64,000 nucleotides of DNA from Anaerolineaceae bacterium (GTDB lineage: Bacteria; Chloroflexota; Anaerolineae; Aggregatilineales; Phototrophicaceae): contig PABP01000014.1 of NCBI GenBank assembly GCA_002699585.1, forward strand, positions 372,001-436,000, given 5' to 3'. The notes beneath the pieces are model-generated. The model was not told where the DNA came from. It was given only the letters and a program-made list of their open reading frames with translations, and did not search any database. Each line of letters starts with the position of its first letter. Within the stretch, counting starts at the first letter, position 1. Positions 29,040 to 37,276 of this stretch are shown here, in pieces. The position numbers and the translations under genes are program-made.

Positions 29040-29340
29040 AATTTTCTGTCCTGTACTCCAAATGATCTAGCCGGGCGTTCGCGTGATGTTCACGACAAAA
29101 TAGGGTTTGTTGCTTCTTCGGTGATGTGCTTGGTTCGTTCAGTGTAGTACGCTTAGTGTATAACGAATCGCCACAAATGCCATCTCCAGAAGGACACATA
29201 GGGTAGCACAAAAGTTCTACAATGGCAATCAGGAAAATAAATTTTTTAGTAGAAAGTTATGGGTTTTTAGCGATTTGCAGTCTGCTATAAATACAGACTT
29301 ATCGTTATGGCCGTGCTTGTGTAAACTTATGTGCTGTCAG

Positions 29341-29435
29341 GGGAGTGAATGTGCCCCGGTGGGTGCCACAGTCTTCAAAACTGCTGGTCGGCTGTAAAGG
29401 CAGGCGACGGTGGGTTCGACTCCCATTCACTCCCG
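29341..29435 (+). tRNA. selC: tRNA-Sec (anticodon TCA)
   Basis: A 95-nt tRNA with the features special to bacterial selenocysteine tRNA. The acceptor stem is 8 bp (GGGAGTGA with TCACTCCC). The D-loop region CCCCGGTGGG matches the known selC pattern. The anticodon stem CAGT/ACTG holds the loop CTTCAAA with anticodon TCA at 29375-29377, reading UGA. A long variable arm and a T-arm with GGTTCGACTCC follow. The discriminator base is G and CCA is not encoded. A short T-run follows. selA, selB and selD are not in the window. Confidence 0.95.
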
Positions 29436-29476
29436 TTTTTGAAATCCTTGCTGCCAGTGTCTAGATAAGTAAGCCG

Positions 29477-30013
29477 ATGGCCATTCATGAGATCATACAG
29501 CGAGTACGTATAGAGCTAATCGAGACTTTTGATCGTTTGGATGATTATTTTGATCTTCCAGAGAAGACGCGTGCAATCAAGCCTAGCTCGGACGGATGGT
29601 GTATAGACGAGATTCTTGAGCACATCACGCTTACCAATCATTTTTTGATGATTACACTTAAACAGAGCCTAGAAAAAGTGCTTCTTCGTACTAAAGAACA
29701 GCCGATTCCTGAAGTTGCTAGTCGGTTGGACCGAATAAAGGTCATAAGTGATCCTGATGCCTTTGGCTGGATACGTCCAGAGCACATGGAACCAACTCGG
29801 CAAGTTAGCAGTGATGATGTGCAAAGGAAATTGCATACTCAAAGGGAAGAATGCCTGAACATTCTATCTCAAATAGAAAATGGCGAAGGGTCACTGCATA
29901 AGGTCCGCATGTCTGTGCAGGAATTGGGCAAGCTCGACATGTACGAGTGGTTGTATTTTCTCATTCAACACGCAAAGCGTCACTGTATTGAAATGGATCG
30001 CATCTGCGAATAA
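29477..30013 (+). CDS. DinB-family protein
   Basis: 178 aa, all-helical four-helix-bundle pattern of the DinB/YfiT-like superfamily. The expected metal-binding His residues are visible in 'LEHITLTNHF' and near the C-terminus in 'FLIQHAKRHCIEM', in the H...H-x-x-x-H arrangement. Members include thiol-dependent transferases (bacillithiol or mycothiol S-transferases) and maleylpyruvate isomerase relatives; the substrate is unknown. It starts 41 nt after selC and is AT-richer than most neighbours. The role is not tied to DNA damage despite the family name. Confidence 0.75.
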   Translation: MAIHEIIQRVRIELIETFDRLDDYFDLPEKTRAIKPSSDGWCIDEILEHITLTNHFLMITLKQSLEKVLLRTKEQPIPEVASRLDRIKVISDPDAFGWIRPEHMEPTRQVSSDDVQRKLHTQREECLNILSQIENGEGSLHKVRMSVQELGKLDMYEWLYFLIQHAKRHCIEMDRICE

Positions 30014-30024
30014 GCAATCTTGGT

Positions 30025-30052
30025 GTAGTGGCAAGGCATGCCTTGCCACTAC
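30025..30052. repeat. 28-nt perfect palindrome, GTAGTGGCAAGGCA type
   Basis: GTAGTGGCAAGGCA followed by its reverse complement, 11 nt after the DinB gene stop codon and followed by GTTTTCTCC, so it may terminate transcription. It has the same length and GTAG...CTAC ends as the palindromes at 15733 and 44998. Degenerate copies lie at 32339-32357 and 59972-59995. Confidence 0.85.
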
Positions 30053-30238
30053 GTTTTCTCCGCGCCCTAAAGAAAAACATCTACTGCGCCCATTTTAATA
30101 GCCGGCTGATCCTAATTTTCCCGGCCAACTCAAACTGGATTCCTACCTGTGGTGCTTTACCCTCGCCCCAAAGAGGTGTATAATAAGAACACTTGTTCAA
30201 CTCGTTTCGGTCATGTATCTCTGAAAGGATGCAGCACC

Positions 30239-30688
30239 ATGAGTGGAACCCTCATTAAAGATGTTCAAATTGAAAAGCTGGCCCCCATGCGCGTCGCCAG
30301 CCTCGCCATCACCAGTGAATCCCCGGAACACGAAGCCACTGAAAAACTCATCGCCTGGGCACGTCCACTGGGCCAGCTCGACCGTCCGTTTCGCTTTTTC
30401 GGCTATGATAACTGCCAGCCGCACCCGAACCACAAGTACACCACCTGGGTCACGGTCGAACCCTGGGTGAGGGCCTCCGGCGACGTTGAGATCATCGACT
30501 TCAGCGGCGGATTGTATGCCACCATCGACTGCTTCAACGTCGAGGAGATCAGCCCCGGCTGGGGCCACCTCGTCGAATGGCTGAAAGCCAGTGACTATCA
30601 GTTTGGGGAGCAGCCCTCGCTAGAGGAGCACCTCAACGTGCTCGGTGAGACGCCACGCTTTAAGCTATATTTGTCGATTAAGCCATAA
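30239..30688 (+). CDS. GyrI-like small-molecule-binding domain protein
   Basis: 149 aa, single SHS2/GyrI-like domain as found in the C-terminal part of AraC- and MerR-type regulators such as Rob and BmrR. Signature segments are 'DVQIEKLAPMRVASLAITSE', 'FGYDNCQPHPNHKYTTWVTV' and a C-terminal 'FKLYLSIKP' strand with the family's acidic 'GGLYATIDCFNVEEI'. There is no DNA-binding domain, so it is a stand-alone ligand-binding protein or hydrolase. The start is set by AAAGGA 8 nt upstream; a longer in-frame start exists but lacks a binding site. Confidence 0.75.
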   Translation: MSGTLIKDVQIEKLAPMRVASLAITSESPEHEATEKLIAWARPLGQLDRPFRFFGYDNCQPHPNHKYTTWVTVEPWVRASGDVEIIDFSGGLYATIDCFNVEEISPGWGHLVEWLKASDYQFGEQPSLEEHLNVLGETPRFKLYLSIKP

Positions 30689-30709
30689 AAACGCCATATA
30701 TCACCCTTG

Positions 30710-30729
30710 GGGGCACGACGCCGTGCCCC
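30710..30729. terminator. GGGGCACG hairpin after the GyrI-like gene
   Basis: GGGGCACG pairs with CGTGCCCC around a 4-nt loop. It is a relative of the GTAG...CTAC palindromes. It lies 22 nt after the gene and may mark the transcript end, although no T-run follows. Confidence 0.5.
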
Positions 30730-30798
30730 TTATCTATAAGGCATAAACTCGCCCTACGTCCTGACGACGCTCCATAGGCACGCCCGTTACTTTTTGTT

Positions 30799-32325
30799 AT
30801 GCTACGATCCATGATGATACGTCGTGCGCTTGGGGCTTTTTTGCTGCTCATCAGCCTGCTGATGGGGCCGCTTAACGCTGCCACATTTGCTCAGGACGAC
30901 ACGGGCGAAGAGCTAGACATCGACAGCGAGACCATGCAGCCTGGTAACGCCATCAATGGCACGCTCAACGACAGCACACCGCGTCAGGTATGGTTCTTTG
31001 AAGGCTCGCGCGGGGAAGTGATCCGTTTCCGGCTGACGGTTGGCAGCGGCGACCTCGACCCCATTCTGACGGTCTTCGATAGCCGAGGCACACTGCTTTT
31101 CCGGCGTGATGACCAGGCCGGAGGGCCTGACCTCGACCTGACGGTGACGCTCGCTCGTGATGAACAGTATTATGTGGCCGTGTCGCGCTTTGGCGGGGCG
31201 CTGGGCAGCACGCAGGGCACCTATGATCTGCTGCTGGAGCGCGTCGGCGTGCTCAGCCAGCAGGGCAGCACCCTACGCTACGGCGATCCGGTCATCGACC
31301 GTATTTCCAACGAGCAAGCCGAAATCTATTACACGTTCCGCGCCCAGGAAGGCGACATCATCAATATTGAGATGCTGCGCAGTTCCGGCAACCTCGACCC
31401 CTATCTGATCGTGGTCGATAGCGAACGCTTCCAGGTGGCTGATAACGACGACTTCGATGCCACCACGCGCAACGCCATCATCAGCAACCTACTGATCGAG
31501 CAGACAGGGACCTATGTGGTCATCGCCACCCGCTATGGGCAGGCAGGCGGCGATACTGCCGGGAATTTTGTGCTGACAGTCAGTGAATCCGACGGCAGCG
31601 GCCTGGGCAACTCCATATTGGCCCCGCAGGCCATCACCAGCGGACAGACCGTCGAGGGTGTCATCAATGACAATCAATCTTCGCGCTTCTTCACCTTTAG
31701 CGCCGCCCAGCACGATCTGGTTACCGTGGCGATGGACCAGACCAGCGGCCAGCTCGATGCCTACCTCAAGATCGTCAATCAAAGCGGGAACGTGCTCTTT
31801 GAAGACGACGACGGCGGCAGCGGACGCAATGCACGCATCAGCCAATTCCGCATACCGGAAGCTGGCACCTATACCATTGAAGCCACCCGGCTGGATGGCG
31901 AAGCCGGCACATCCCAGGGCGGGTTCCGTCTGCAATTCCTGCTGGACGGCAACGCCTTCGCCAGCATCAACCCCGGTATTCCGCGCCTGATTTACGGCAC
32001 ATCGCTGCAAGACAGCATCTCTGACGCCGACCCGGATTCGCTGTTCGTGTTCTGGGGCTACACGGGCGATACCATCAACGTGTTTATGAACCGCATTGAC
32101 GGCAGCCTCGACCCGGTGCTGGAACTGCTCGACGCCCAGCAGCAGCGCATCCTGCGTAATGACGATGCCATCGGTGGCGGCACAACCAACGCCCGCATTG
32201 AAGGCTACAGCCTGCCCTATACGGGCGTCTACTACCTCCGGGCTATGCGCTATGATGGCAATATCGGCGATGCCAACACCGCCGGACGCTATTCACTGAG
32301 TTTGCAGCAAGTTCCTGGGGGCTAG
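30799..32325 (+). CDS. Secreted protein of repeated PPC-like domains
   Basis: 508 aa. An N-terminal signal peptide ('LGAFLLLISLLMGPLNAATF') precedes four beta-rich domains of about 110-120 residues. Each begins with a 'GNAINGTLNDSTPRQVWFF'-type strand and contains 'LDPILTVFDSRG', a D/N-rich turn and 'YYVAVSRFGG' or 'YTIEATRLDG'. This is the bacterial pre-peptidase C-terminal (PPC) domain pattern, normally an accessory of secreted proteases. No catalytic domain is attached, so the protein is a stand-alone PPC array that may bind polymers or other secreted enzymes. Several Met codons near the 5' end leave the exact start open by a few residues. Confidence 0.75.
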   Translation: MLRSMMIRRALGAFLLLISLLMGPLNAATFAQDDTGEELDIDSETMQPGNAINGTLNDSTPRQVWFFEGSRGEVIRFRLTVGSGDLDPILTVFDSRGTLLFRRDDQAGGPDLDLTVTLARDEQYYVAVSRFGGALGSTQGTYDLLLERVGVLSQQGSTLRYGDPVIDRISNEQAEIYYTFRAQEGDIINIEMLRSSGNLDPYLIVVDSERFQVADNDDFDATTRNAIISNLLIEQTGTYVVIATRYGQAGGDTAGNFVLTVSESDGSGLGNSILAPQAITSGQTVEGVINDNQSSRFFTFSAAQHDLVTVAMDQTSGQLDAYLKIVNQSGNVLFEDDDGGSGRNARISQFRIPEAGTYTIEATRLDGEAGTSQGGFRLQFLLDGNAFASINPGIPRLIYGTSLQDSISDADPDSLFVFWGYTGDTINVFMNRIDGSLDPVLELLDAQQQRILRNDDAIGGGTTNARIEGYSLPYTGVYYLRAMRYDGNIGDANTAGRYSLSLQQVPGG

Positions 32326-32399
32326 GACCATCATCGTTGGCAAGACACGCCTTGCCCCTATCTAAGCGCTTTTCAACGGTAAGTAAAGAGAGGGAAGCT

Positions 32400-32888
32400 A
32401 TGGACACGATATTCATGCGCCAACGGCAAATCAGCCAGTTGGAAAAAGACATTGCGGTAGCGCGTTTCATCGTTGATGCCGCCGGACCAGACGCCATGCG
32501 CACCTATCGCGATGGTGGCGATGGCTGGACAGCGCTAGAGGCACTCTGCCACCTGCGCGATTTTGAGGAAATCTTCATCGCCCGGGCCACAGTCACGCTG
32601 GAAGAAGACAACGGCTCCTTGCCGCGTCCCAATCCCGATGAATTGGCTATCGAGAAGCACTACAATGACGATGATCCGCAGGCGGTGCTCGATGAGTGGC
32701 AGCAGTACCGTGACCAGTATCTGGCGCTCGTCAGGAGCCTGGGTGATGATGAAGCCATCTGGGAGCGTGTGGCTATTCACCCCATTAGTGGGCCGCTATC
32801 GTTGAACCAGCAGATTGTCATGCTGGTCTGGCATGTAACCAACCATCTTGAGCAGATGACGCGCACCCTAACTGAAAAGTGCATCTAA
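32400..32888 (+). CDS. DinB-family protein
   Basis: 162 aa, starting at the ATG at 32400 with GAGAGGG just upstream. The helical-bundle DinB pattern has His residues in 'ALEALCHLRDFEEIF' and 'MLVWHVTNHLEQM' placed as metal ligands (H...H-x-x-x-H). It is a second, divergent DinB member 2.4 kb from the first. The substrate is unknown. It ends 21 nt before a MITE-like element whose hairpin also serves as a terminator. Confidence 0.75.
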   Translation: MDTIFMRQRQISQLEKDIAVARFIVDAAGPDAMRTYRDGGDGWTALEALCHLRDFEEIFIARATVTLEEDNGSLPRPNPDELAIEKHYNDDDPQAVLDEWQQYRDQYLALVRSLGDDEAIWERVAIHPISGPLSLNQQIVMLVWHVTNHLEQMTRTLTEKCI

Positions 32889-32909
32889 GGAAATTCGCAT
32901 AACCGCAAT

Positions 32910-33020
32910 ATGAGTCATATTGAACATGAAAAGCCCTGTTCCGGTAAACTCAGTTTCGCTAGAAATGAGAATCGGAACAGGGCTTTTTCTACTGTCATCT
33001 CAAATTTCAGGATGACTCAT
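32910..33020. repeat. MITE-like hairpin element and terminator
   Basis: A 111-nt block bounded by inverted ends ATGAGTCATATTGAA and the complement of ATGAGTCATCCTGAA (13 of 15 match). Inside, AAAAGCCCTGTTCCG (32929-32943) pairs perfectly with CGGAACAGGGCTTTT (32973-32987), followed by T-rich DNA. It lies between two convergent genes and can stop transcription both ways. No second copy was found in this window. Confidence 0.6.
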
Positions 33021-33067
33021 GTTTCTTTTCAATAGGAAGCTTATGCTCCAAACGAGCGTAACTGCGA

Positions 33068-33481
33068 TTAGCCCTGAGGACCACTGGTCAGCCGGCGCAA
33101 CCCCTGGTATTGGGGATGGCCCTGGATGTCTTTCCAGCGTTCTTCGCCGCTGTCGGTATGGAATTCATACACGAACAAACCATCAGAATCCTGATAGGCG
33201 AAGGTGGGCTTGAGGCCAAACAAAATCTGGCGGATGGTCCCGATGATGTCTTTGCGTTCTTCGCCCATCCGTAGGATGAAGTACAGACCGGGTTCCCACT
33301 CAAACAACAGCGGCATCCCATTTAAGGCACCTTCCATCTTGATGGGGTTGGCGGCCTGGGTGCAGCTCATGAACACGCTTTGAATACGATGATTCCATAG
33401 CGTGTGGTTGACGCGCTCTTCAATGTAATATGGGCGCGGCTCTGGGCGGGAGTAAAACCATGTACGCGAGTTGGTAGCCAT
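33068..33481 (-). CDS. Conserved hypothetical protein
   Basis: 137 aa, from the ATG at 33481 with GGAGG about 12 nt upstream. Small soluble alpha/beta protein with 'RTWFYSRPEPRPYYIEERVN' near the N-terminus and a C-terminal 'SGEERWKDIQGHPQYQGLRR'. No motif points to a family or reaction. It is convergent with the DinB gene across the MITE-like element. Residue choice and codon use look normal for the window, so it is probably a real gene of unknown role. Confidence 0.6.
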   Translation of the reverse strand: MATNSRTWFYSRPEPRPYYIEERVNHTLWNHRIQSVFMSCTQAANPIKMEGALNGMPLLFEWEPGLYFILRMGEERKDIIGTIRQILFGLKPTFAYQDSDGLFVYEFHTDSGEERWKDIQGHPQYQGLRRLTSGPQG

Positions 33482-33738
33482 AGGGCCGTTTTGCCTCCGC
33501 AACTTGCCACAAGCGGCGCATCGTTGGCACGGCTTGTGATGAAATACGCAATGAACTAAGTGTACCGCATCACCTCCGGTCGATACCAGTGGTGATTTGT
33601 GACGTGAGCATAGCAATCGAGCTTCGAATCTGTTTGCACAGGTTACTTGATCATCGTTTGTGGGCTACGAGTAAGCATGTTAGCATAATTTTGACATTTG
33701 TTTTACATAAAAGTCCTAAAATATGCGAGACTTAGACA

Positions 33739-34836
33739 GTGAAAATCATTAGGGAATTCACCAAGCATTTATTTCGTACTTCTACCTTGGTGGCTACACT
33801 CTTTGCTTTAGTTTTGGCCGGATGTAACCAAACGTATGGAACCGATTTTTCTTCAGTTACTCCTTTCCCCAATGAGTTGATTGCTATTGACAATCAACAT
33901 ACGGCAACAGAGTTTCTTGAAACGGTTAAAATCCCACTTGAAAATTGTAACGGTAGCACTCCAGTCAGCGTCAATATCAACCGTGAACGCTCAACTACAA
34001 CAACAATCGAGCTTAGTGTTGCGGGGAATGTAGAAGTTGGGATTACGGATGTTGCAAAAGCTGTGATCGAAGCTTCGTTGAGCGTAAAAGAAGGTGAAAC
34101 TAATTCGTTTGGCATAGATGTTCAGGTTGGAGTTGAACCAGGAACATTAGTCACATACGAGCTAATGTGGTATGAGACTTGGCAGGTTGGAGAAGTTGTT
34201 ATTGATGCGCACAATCTGCGGATTCCATACCGCGTCCGAACCGGTCTTCAGCCAGACTTACAAAGCGGAGATCAACTCTTATGTGATTTGCCAACTGTGA
34301 CAGACTTAAATATCATGCAGTCAACACAAGTTGCTACAAATACTTCTACAATGCTGCCGACTGCCGTGTCTACTTCGACTATGCTGTCACCAGCTACGCT
34401 GATACCCAATCCTTCTACAATTGCGAAAGTAGTGAATAACGTCACAATGAACATAGCATTGGGTGAAAACAGAACAACAGCTTTTAGTTTTGAGCAAGGA
34501 CAGAATATATTAGTAGGTGATCCAGTCGATATTGTATTCAGAGATTGCTACGTGCCTTCAGCGAGTGAAAGTGTTATTTGTGCCCTAGATGCTCAACAAG
34601 TCTGGCGCTTGGGTGAAATTCCACTATTAAACTCAAACCAAATTGAGTGGAATCTCGGTTGTGAGGAATCTTATGGAGGGAGATACAATTTGGCTAGAGG
34701 TAAGACTTATGCTCTGCGAATGTATATTGGAAGTGTTGCAATTTTCAGAGTAACTGGAATTCACAATATTTCCGGCACAAGTGTTGACCTCTCACTCGAA
34801 TGGATCTACTACTCAGATGCACTCCCAAACACTTGA
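33739..34836 (+). CDS. Predicted lipoprotein of unknown function
   Basis: 365 aa, GTG start. A lipoprotein signal peptide ends in the lipobox 'LVLAGC' with the lipidated Cys at about residue 29. The mature part has an N-terminal beta-rich domain, a Ser/Thr-rich linker ('VATNTSTMLPTAVSTSTM') and a C-terminal domain with four cysteines. It would be anchored outside the cell membrane. It lies in an AT-rich stretch with different codon choice from its neighbours, suggesting recent acquisition. No known domain was recognised. Confidence 0.65.
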   Translation: MKIIREFTKHLFRTSTLVATLFALVLAGCNQTYGTDFSSVTPFPNELIAIDNQHTATEFLETVKIPLENCNGSTPVSVNINRERSTTTTIELSVAGNVEVGITDVAKAVIEASLSVKEGETNSFGIDVQVGVEPGTLVTYELMWYETWQVGEVVIDAHNLRIPYRVRTGLQPDLQSGDQLLCDLPTVTDLNIMQSTQVATNTSTMLPTAVSTSTMLSPATLIPNPSTIAKVVNNVTMNIALGENRTTAFSFEQGQNILVGDPVDIVFRDCYVPSASESVICALDAQQVWRLGEIPLLNSNQIEWNLGCEESYGGRYNLARGKTYALRMYIGSVAIFRVTGIHNISGTSVDLSLEWIYYSDALPNT

Positions 34837-34850
34837 AGAAATCAATACTA

Positions 34851-35573
34851 TCAATGAGTTATTGGAAAATGCCATTTTGCATTCTGAATTCTTGAAATCT
34901 CGCGAACAGCAACAATGATTTCGGTCACTTGTGAATTGGTGATGTTGCCTTTAAGGAACAGTCGGTGCCCTTCGCAAAACACTATACGTTCCCCTGGATC
35001 GATTAAGTTCTGGGTTGGACGGCAGCCAAACGTACCGGGTAACTGGTGAAAGTGTGGATCTGTAAAGTGGTTGCCTAAATTGTCAACCGCTGTAAACGTG
35101 TCCATAGGAAACTCAAAAATGAGAGGTGATGTTGTTTCGTTGCGAAATTCAAATTGCATGTGAAAATCGCCATAGTAACTACCAGGACTTAGGACAACGT
35201 CAGTCAAAGTAAGACTTGCACCATCTTGGTACCATGTCTCGCCTACTTCTAGAATAGTACCAGGCGGTGTGTTGGCTCCTTCTTCTCGTGTTGCTACAGA
35301 AGTTATGCTTGGAACTACCTCACTTTCCAATGCGGTAATTGTACCTTGGTAGCTTCCTGAATCCAGCGTTGCCTGAAACGATAAGTGCTGGTATTCAATC
35401 ATCATAGCACTAATAGTGGCCTCTTGCGCAAGGCAAGGATTATCGTTTTGTGCATTAGCAATGTTTGCATCACAAATTATAGCTGTGTCGAAGATTAAAG
35501 GGATACCAATCAAAAGAATCAAAACAATAATCAAAGACGACACTACGATTCTCAGAGTGTTTTTTGCCAACAT
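34851..35573 (-). CDS. Exported protein with N-terminal membrane anchor, DUF4352-like
   Basis: About 240 aa. An N-terminal hydrophobic helix ('LRIVVSSLIIVLILLIGIPL') acts as anchor or signal. The C-terminal half ('GETWYQDGASLTLTDVVLSP', 'MQFEFRNETTSPLIFEFPMD', 'VDNLGNHFTDPHF') follows the immunoglobulin-like DUF4352/telomeric-repeat-binding-like beta pattern found in many exported lipoproteins. It is convergent with the lipoprotein gene 14 nt away. It shares that gene's AT-rich composition, so both may have arrived together. Function unknown. Confidence 0.6.
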   Translation of the reverse strand: MLAKNTLRIVVSSLIIVLILLIGIPLIFDTAIICDANIANAQNDNPCLAQEATISAMMIEYQHLSFQATLDSGSYQGTITALESEVVPSITSVATREEGANTPPGTILEVGETWYQDGASLTLTDVVLSPGSYYGDFHMQFEFRNETTSPLIFEFPMDTFTAVDNLGNHFTDPHFHQLPGTFGCRPTQNLIDPGERIVFCEGHRLFLKGNITNSQVTEIIVAVREISRIQNAKWHFPITH

Positions 35574-35666
35574 CAAGTTGTTTTCCTGACAACAACTATA
35601 TAATAGCTTAACGCATTATACGAAATTAGCTGATTTGAGACAAACTGATTGCTGCTATTGGGTAAT

Positions 35667-36794
35667 TTAGTTACCCGTCAACAAATCGACATTCAGCGCA
35701 TCCAGTACGGCTTGGATGGGGCTAAAGATCGTCGAAACGCCAGAGCCAGCAAACAGCAGGCCGACTGCATTCGCTGAGTCTTCTGCTACGATCAATGAGC
35801 CAGAGTCGCCACCTGCGCTCATGTTGGTCGTCAGCACCTGCCCTGTAAAACGCGCTGTCTTGCTGCCCTCAAGCGTAGCATACGCCACATCGACCGTGGC
35901 ATTCACCAGCGTCACCACGCCGGTGGTAAAGCCTGTCGTCCGCCCGGATTTACGCACGCGCATACCTAACGTGGGTTCCATGCTGCCTGCAATTGCCCCA
36001 ATGTTGAGGATTTCCCCACTGAACATCGTCGGTTCGATCAGGCTGGCAACTGCGCAATCGACAGCATTGGTGGGTATGGCGGCCTGTGCCGAAACGCGAT
36101 CAACCACCACAGGTGCTTCAACCGCGGAGGCAGATGCTTTCAACTGCTTTTCGGAGCCAACCGCTCTGGCCATGAAGTTACCCAGGGTTACGACCAGATC
36201 GACAACATCGCAGCCAGTTTCGTTTGTGGGCGGCGTTCCAGTACCCGGACCCGGGTCTTCCGGTTCATCGACTGGATCGCCGATGTACTTCAAAGGCACC
36301 CAGCGCTCCAGCCGTGCGACCATATCCGCCGGGTTCTGGCCATGATCGGTGGGGCCGGGTTGCAAAATCGCATCCCCGACCAGGGCGTCGTTGCTATTGG
36401 CCATGACGTGATTGTTGCTGAGCATCATGCGCTGGCCCGTGTCGCGGTCAACGACGATGGTGCCTAATGTGCCCGCTGTCACTTTGGTATGCCCGATGCT
36501 GACGCCGCTGGGAATGATAGGCCGCCAGCGGCTGCGTGGCGTTAAGGATTCCTGCGCTACCAGATGCCCGACTTCCACAACGTCGGTAATCGCGCCGTCC
36601 ATCTCCCTAGGGACTAGATCCGCCGGGTCCAGTGCTTCGATGGGCTTTTTCTGTTCGACCATTGCCACAAGCGCAACCTCGTCAGTAGGTTCCCCCATGT
36701 AATCACGGTAGCCGACAGCCACACCCACCACGTTGGCCTTGGACAGGAGAATGTTCTGAAAGCGTTGTTGTGCATCGAGCATTTGTTTAATCAT
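35667..36794 (-). CDS. Trypsin-like serine protease domain protein
   Basis: About 375 aa from the ATG at 36794 (AAGGA upstream); an upstream in-frame start would add 17 residues. The chymotrypsin-fold triad can be placed: His in 'MLSNNHVMAN' (about 130), Asp in 'NAVDCAVASL' (about 245) and Ser in 'SAGGDSGSLIV' (about 333). The GDSG motif is exact. The N-terminal 'NVVGVAVGYRDY' segment is typical of bacterial proteins annotated as Nal1-like or trypsin-like. There is no signal peptide, so it acts inside the cell or is exported by another route. A Pro/Gly-rich insert lies near residue 185. Confidence 0.75.
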   Translation of the reverse strand: MIKQMLDAQQRFQNILLSKANVVGVAVGYRDYMGEPTDEVALVAMVEQKKPIEALDPADLVPREMDGAITDVVEVGHLVAQESLTPRSRWRPIIPSGVSIGHTKVTAGTLGTIVVDRDTGQRMMLSNNHVMANSNDALVGDAILQPGPTDHGQNPADMVARLERWVPLKYIGDPVDEPEDPGPGTGTPPTNETGCDVVDLVVTLGNFMARAVGSEKQLKASASAVEAPVVVDRVSAQAAIPTNAVDCAVASLIEPTMFSGEILNIGAIAGSMEPTLGMRVRKSGRTTGFTTGVVTLVNATVDVAYATLEGSKTARFTGQVLTTNMSAGGDSGSLIVAEDSANAVGLLFAGSGVSTIFSPIQAVLDALNVDLLTGN

Positions 36795-37276
36795 GGGGCC
36801 GTTCCTTTGATAGGGTATTGAGTGATGAAAGGGCCGGATATGCACCGTCTAGTCTATTACCTGGCGCATCCGCTGCGGACCGCATCTCAAAATTACAGTC
36901 TACATTGTAATCCTAATTGTATGACGAAGTCAGATATTCGCATATCACAAAAACGAAATTGTTCGCATGAAGTTTAAACCCCTGTAAATGGTGTATTGGC
37001 GAAAATGTAACAAGAATGTATTAAAAATTAATTTCAATATTGATTACAAACGATTCATTAACTGTAATGCGTATATTCATATGAATCTTGTTACATTGAT
37101 GATTTTTGCTACGATAATCGTTGTTACGAGCGTTTTTCGAAAAAAACAAGCAAAAAAGGGGGGTAATTAGGCCCAGAAAGCTTGACATTCCTTTACAAAA
37201 TTTCATATAATGCAGCGAAGATGAGCAAAGAATTAAGTTTGCTTGTCGCGCACATATTCGCATAAGGTCTCGTTCT
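36795..37276. other. AT-rich divergent intergenic region
   Basis: 482 nt between the protease gene and yceD. It is strongly AT-rich from about 36890 to 37150, with a short inverted repeat GTTTTTCGAAAAAAC near 37133 and the yceD promoter near its right end. A 60-codon frame at 36988-37170 ends in a hydrophobic helix and a Lys-rich tail but has no ribosome binding site, so it is not called a gene. Confidence 0.5.
37182..37211 (+). promoter_or_regulatory. Near-consensus sigma-70-type promoter
   Basis: Perfect TTGACA (37182-37187), 18-nt spacer, perfect TATAAT (37206-37211). The yceD start codon is 66 nt downstream. It is the strongest promoter seen in the window and probably drives yceD and perhaps the sigma factor gene. 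Confidence 0.85.

Noticed and set aside
29040-29340. Possible LexA box upstream of recA
   Set aside because: No convincing palindrome of a known LexA type could be found by eye; a motif search across SOS genes of the organism would be needed.
36988-37170. Small AT-rich frame with a hydrophobic helix
   Set aside because: No ribosome binding site, lies in an AT-rich promoter region where chance frames are common.
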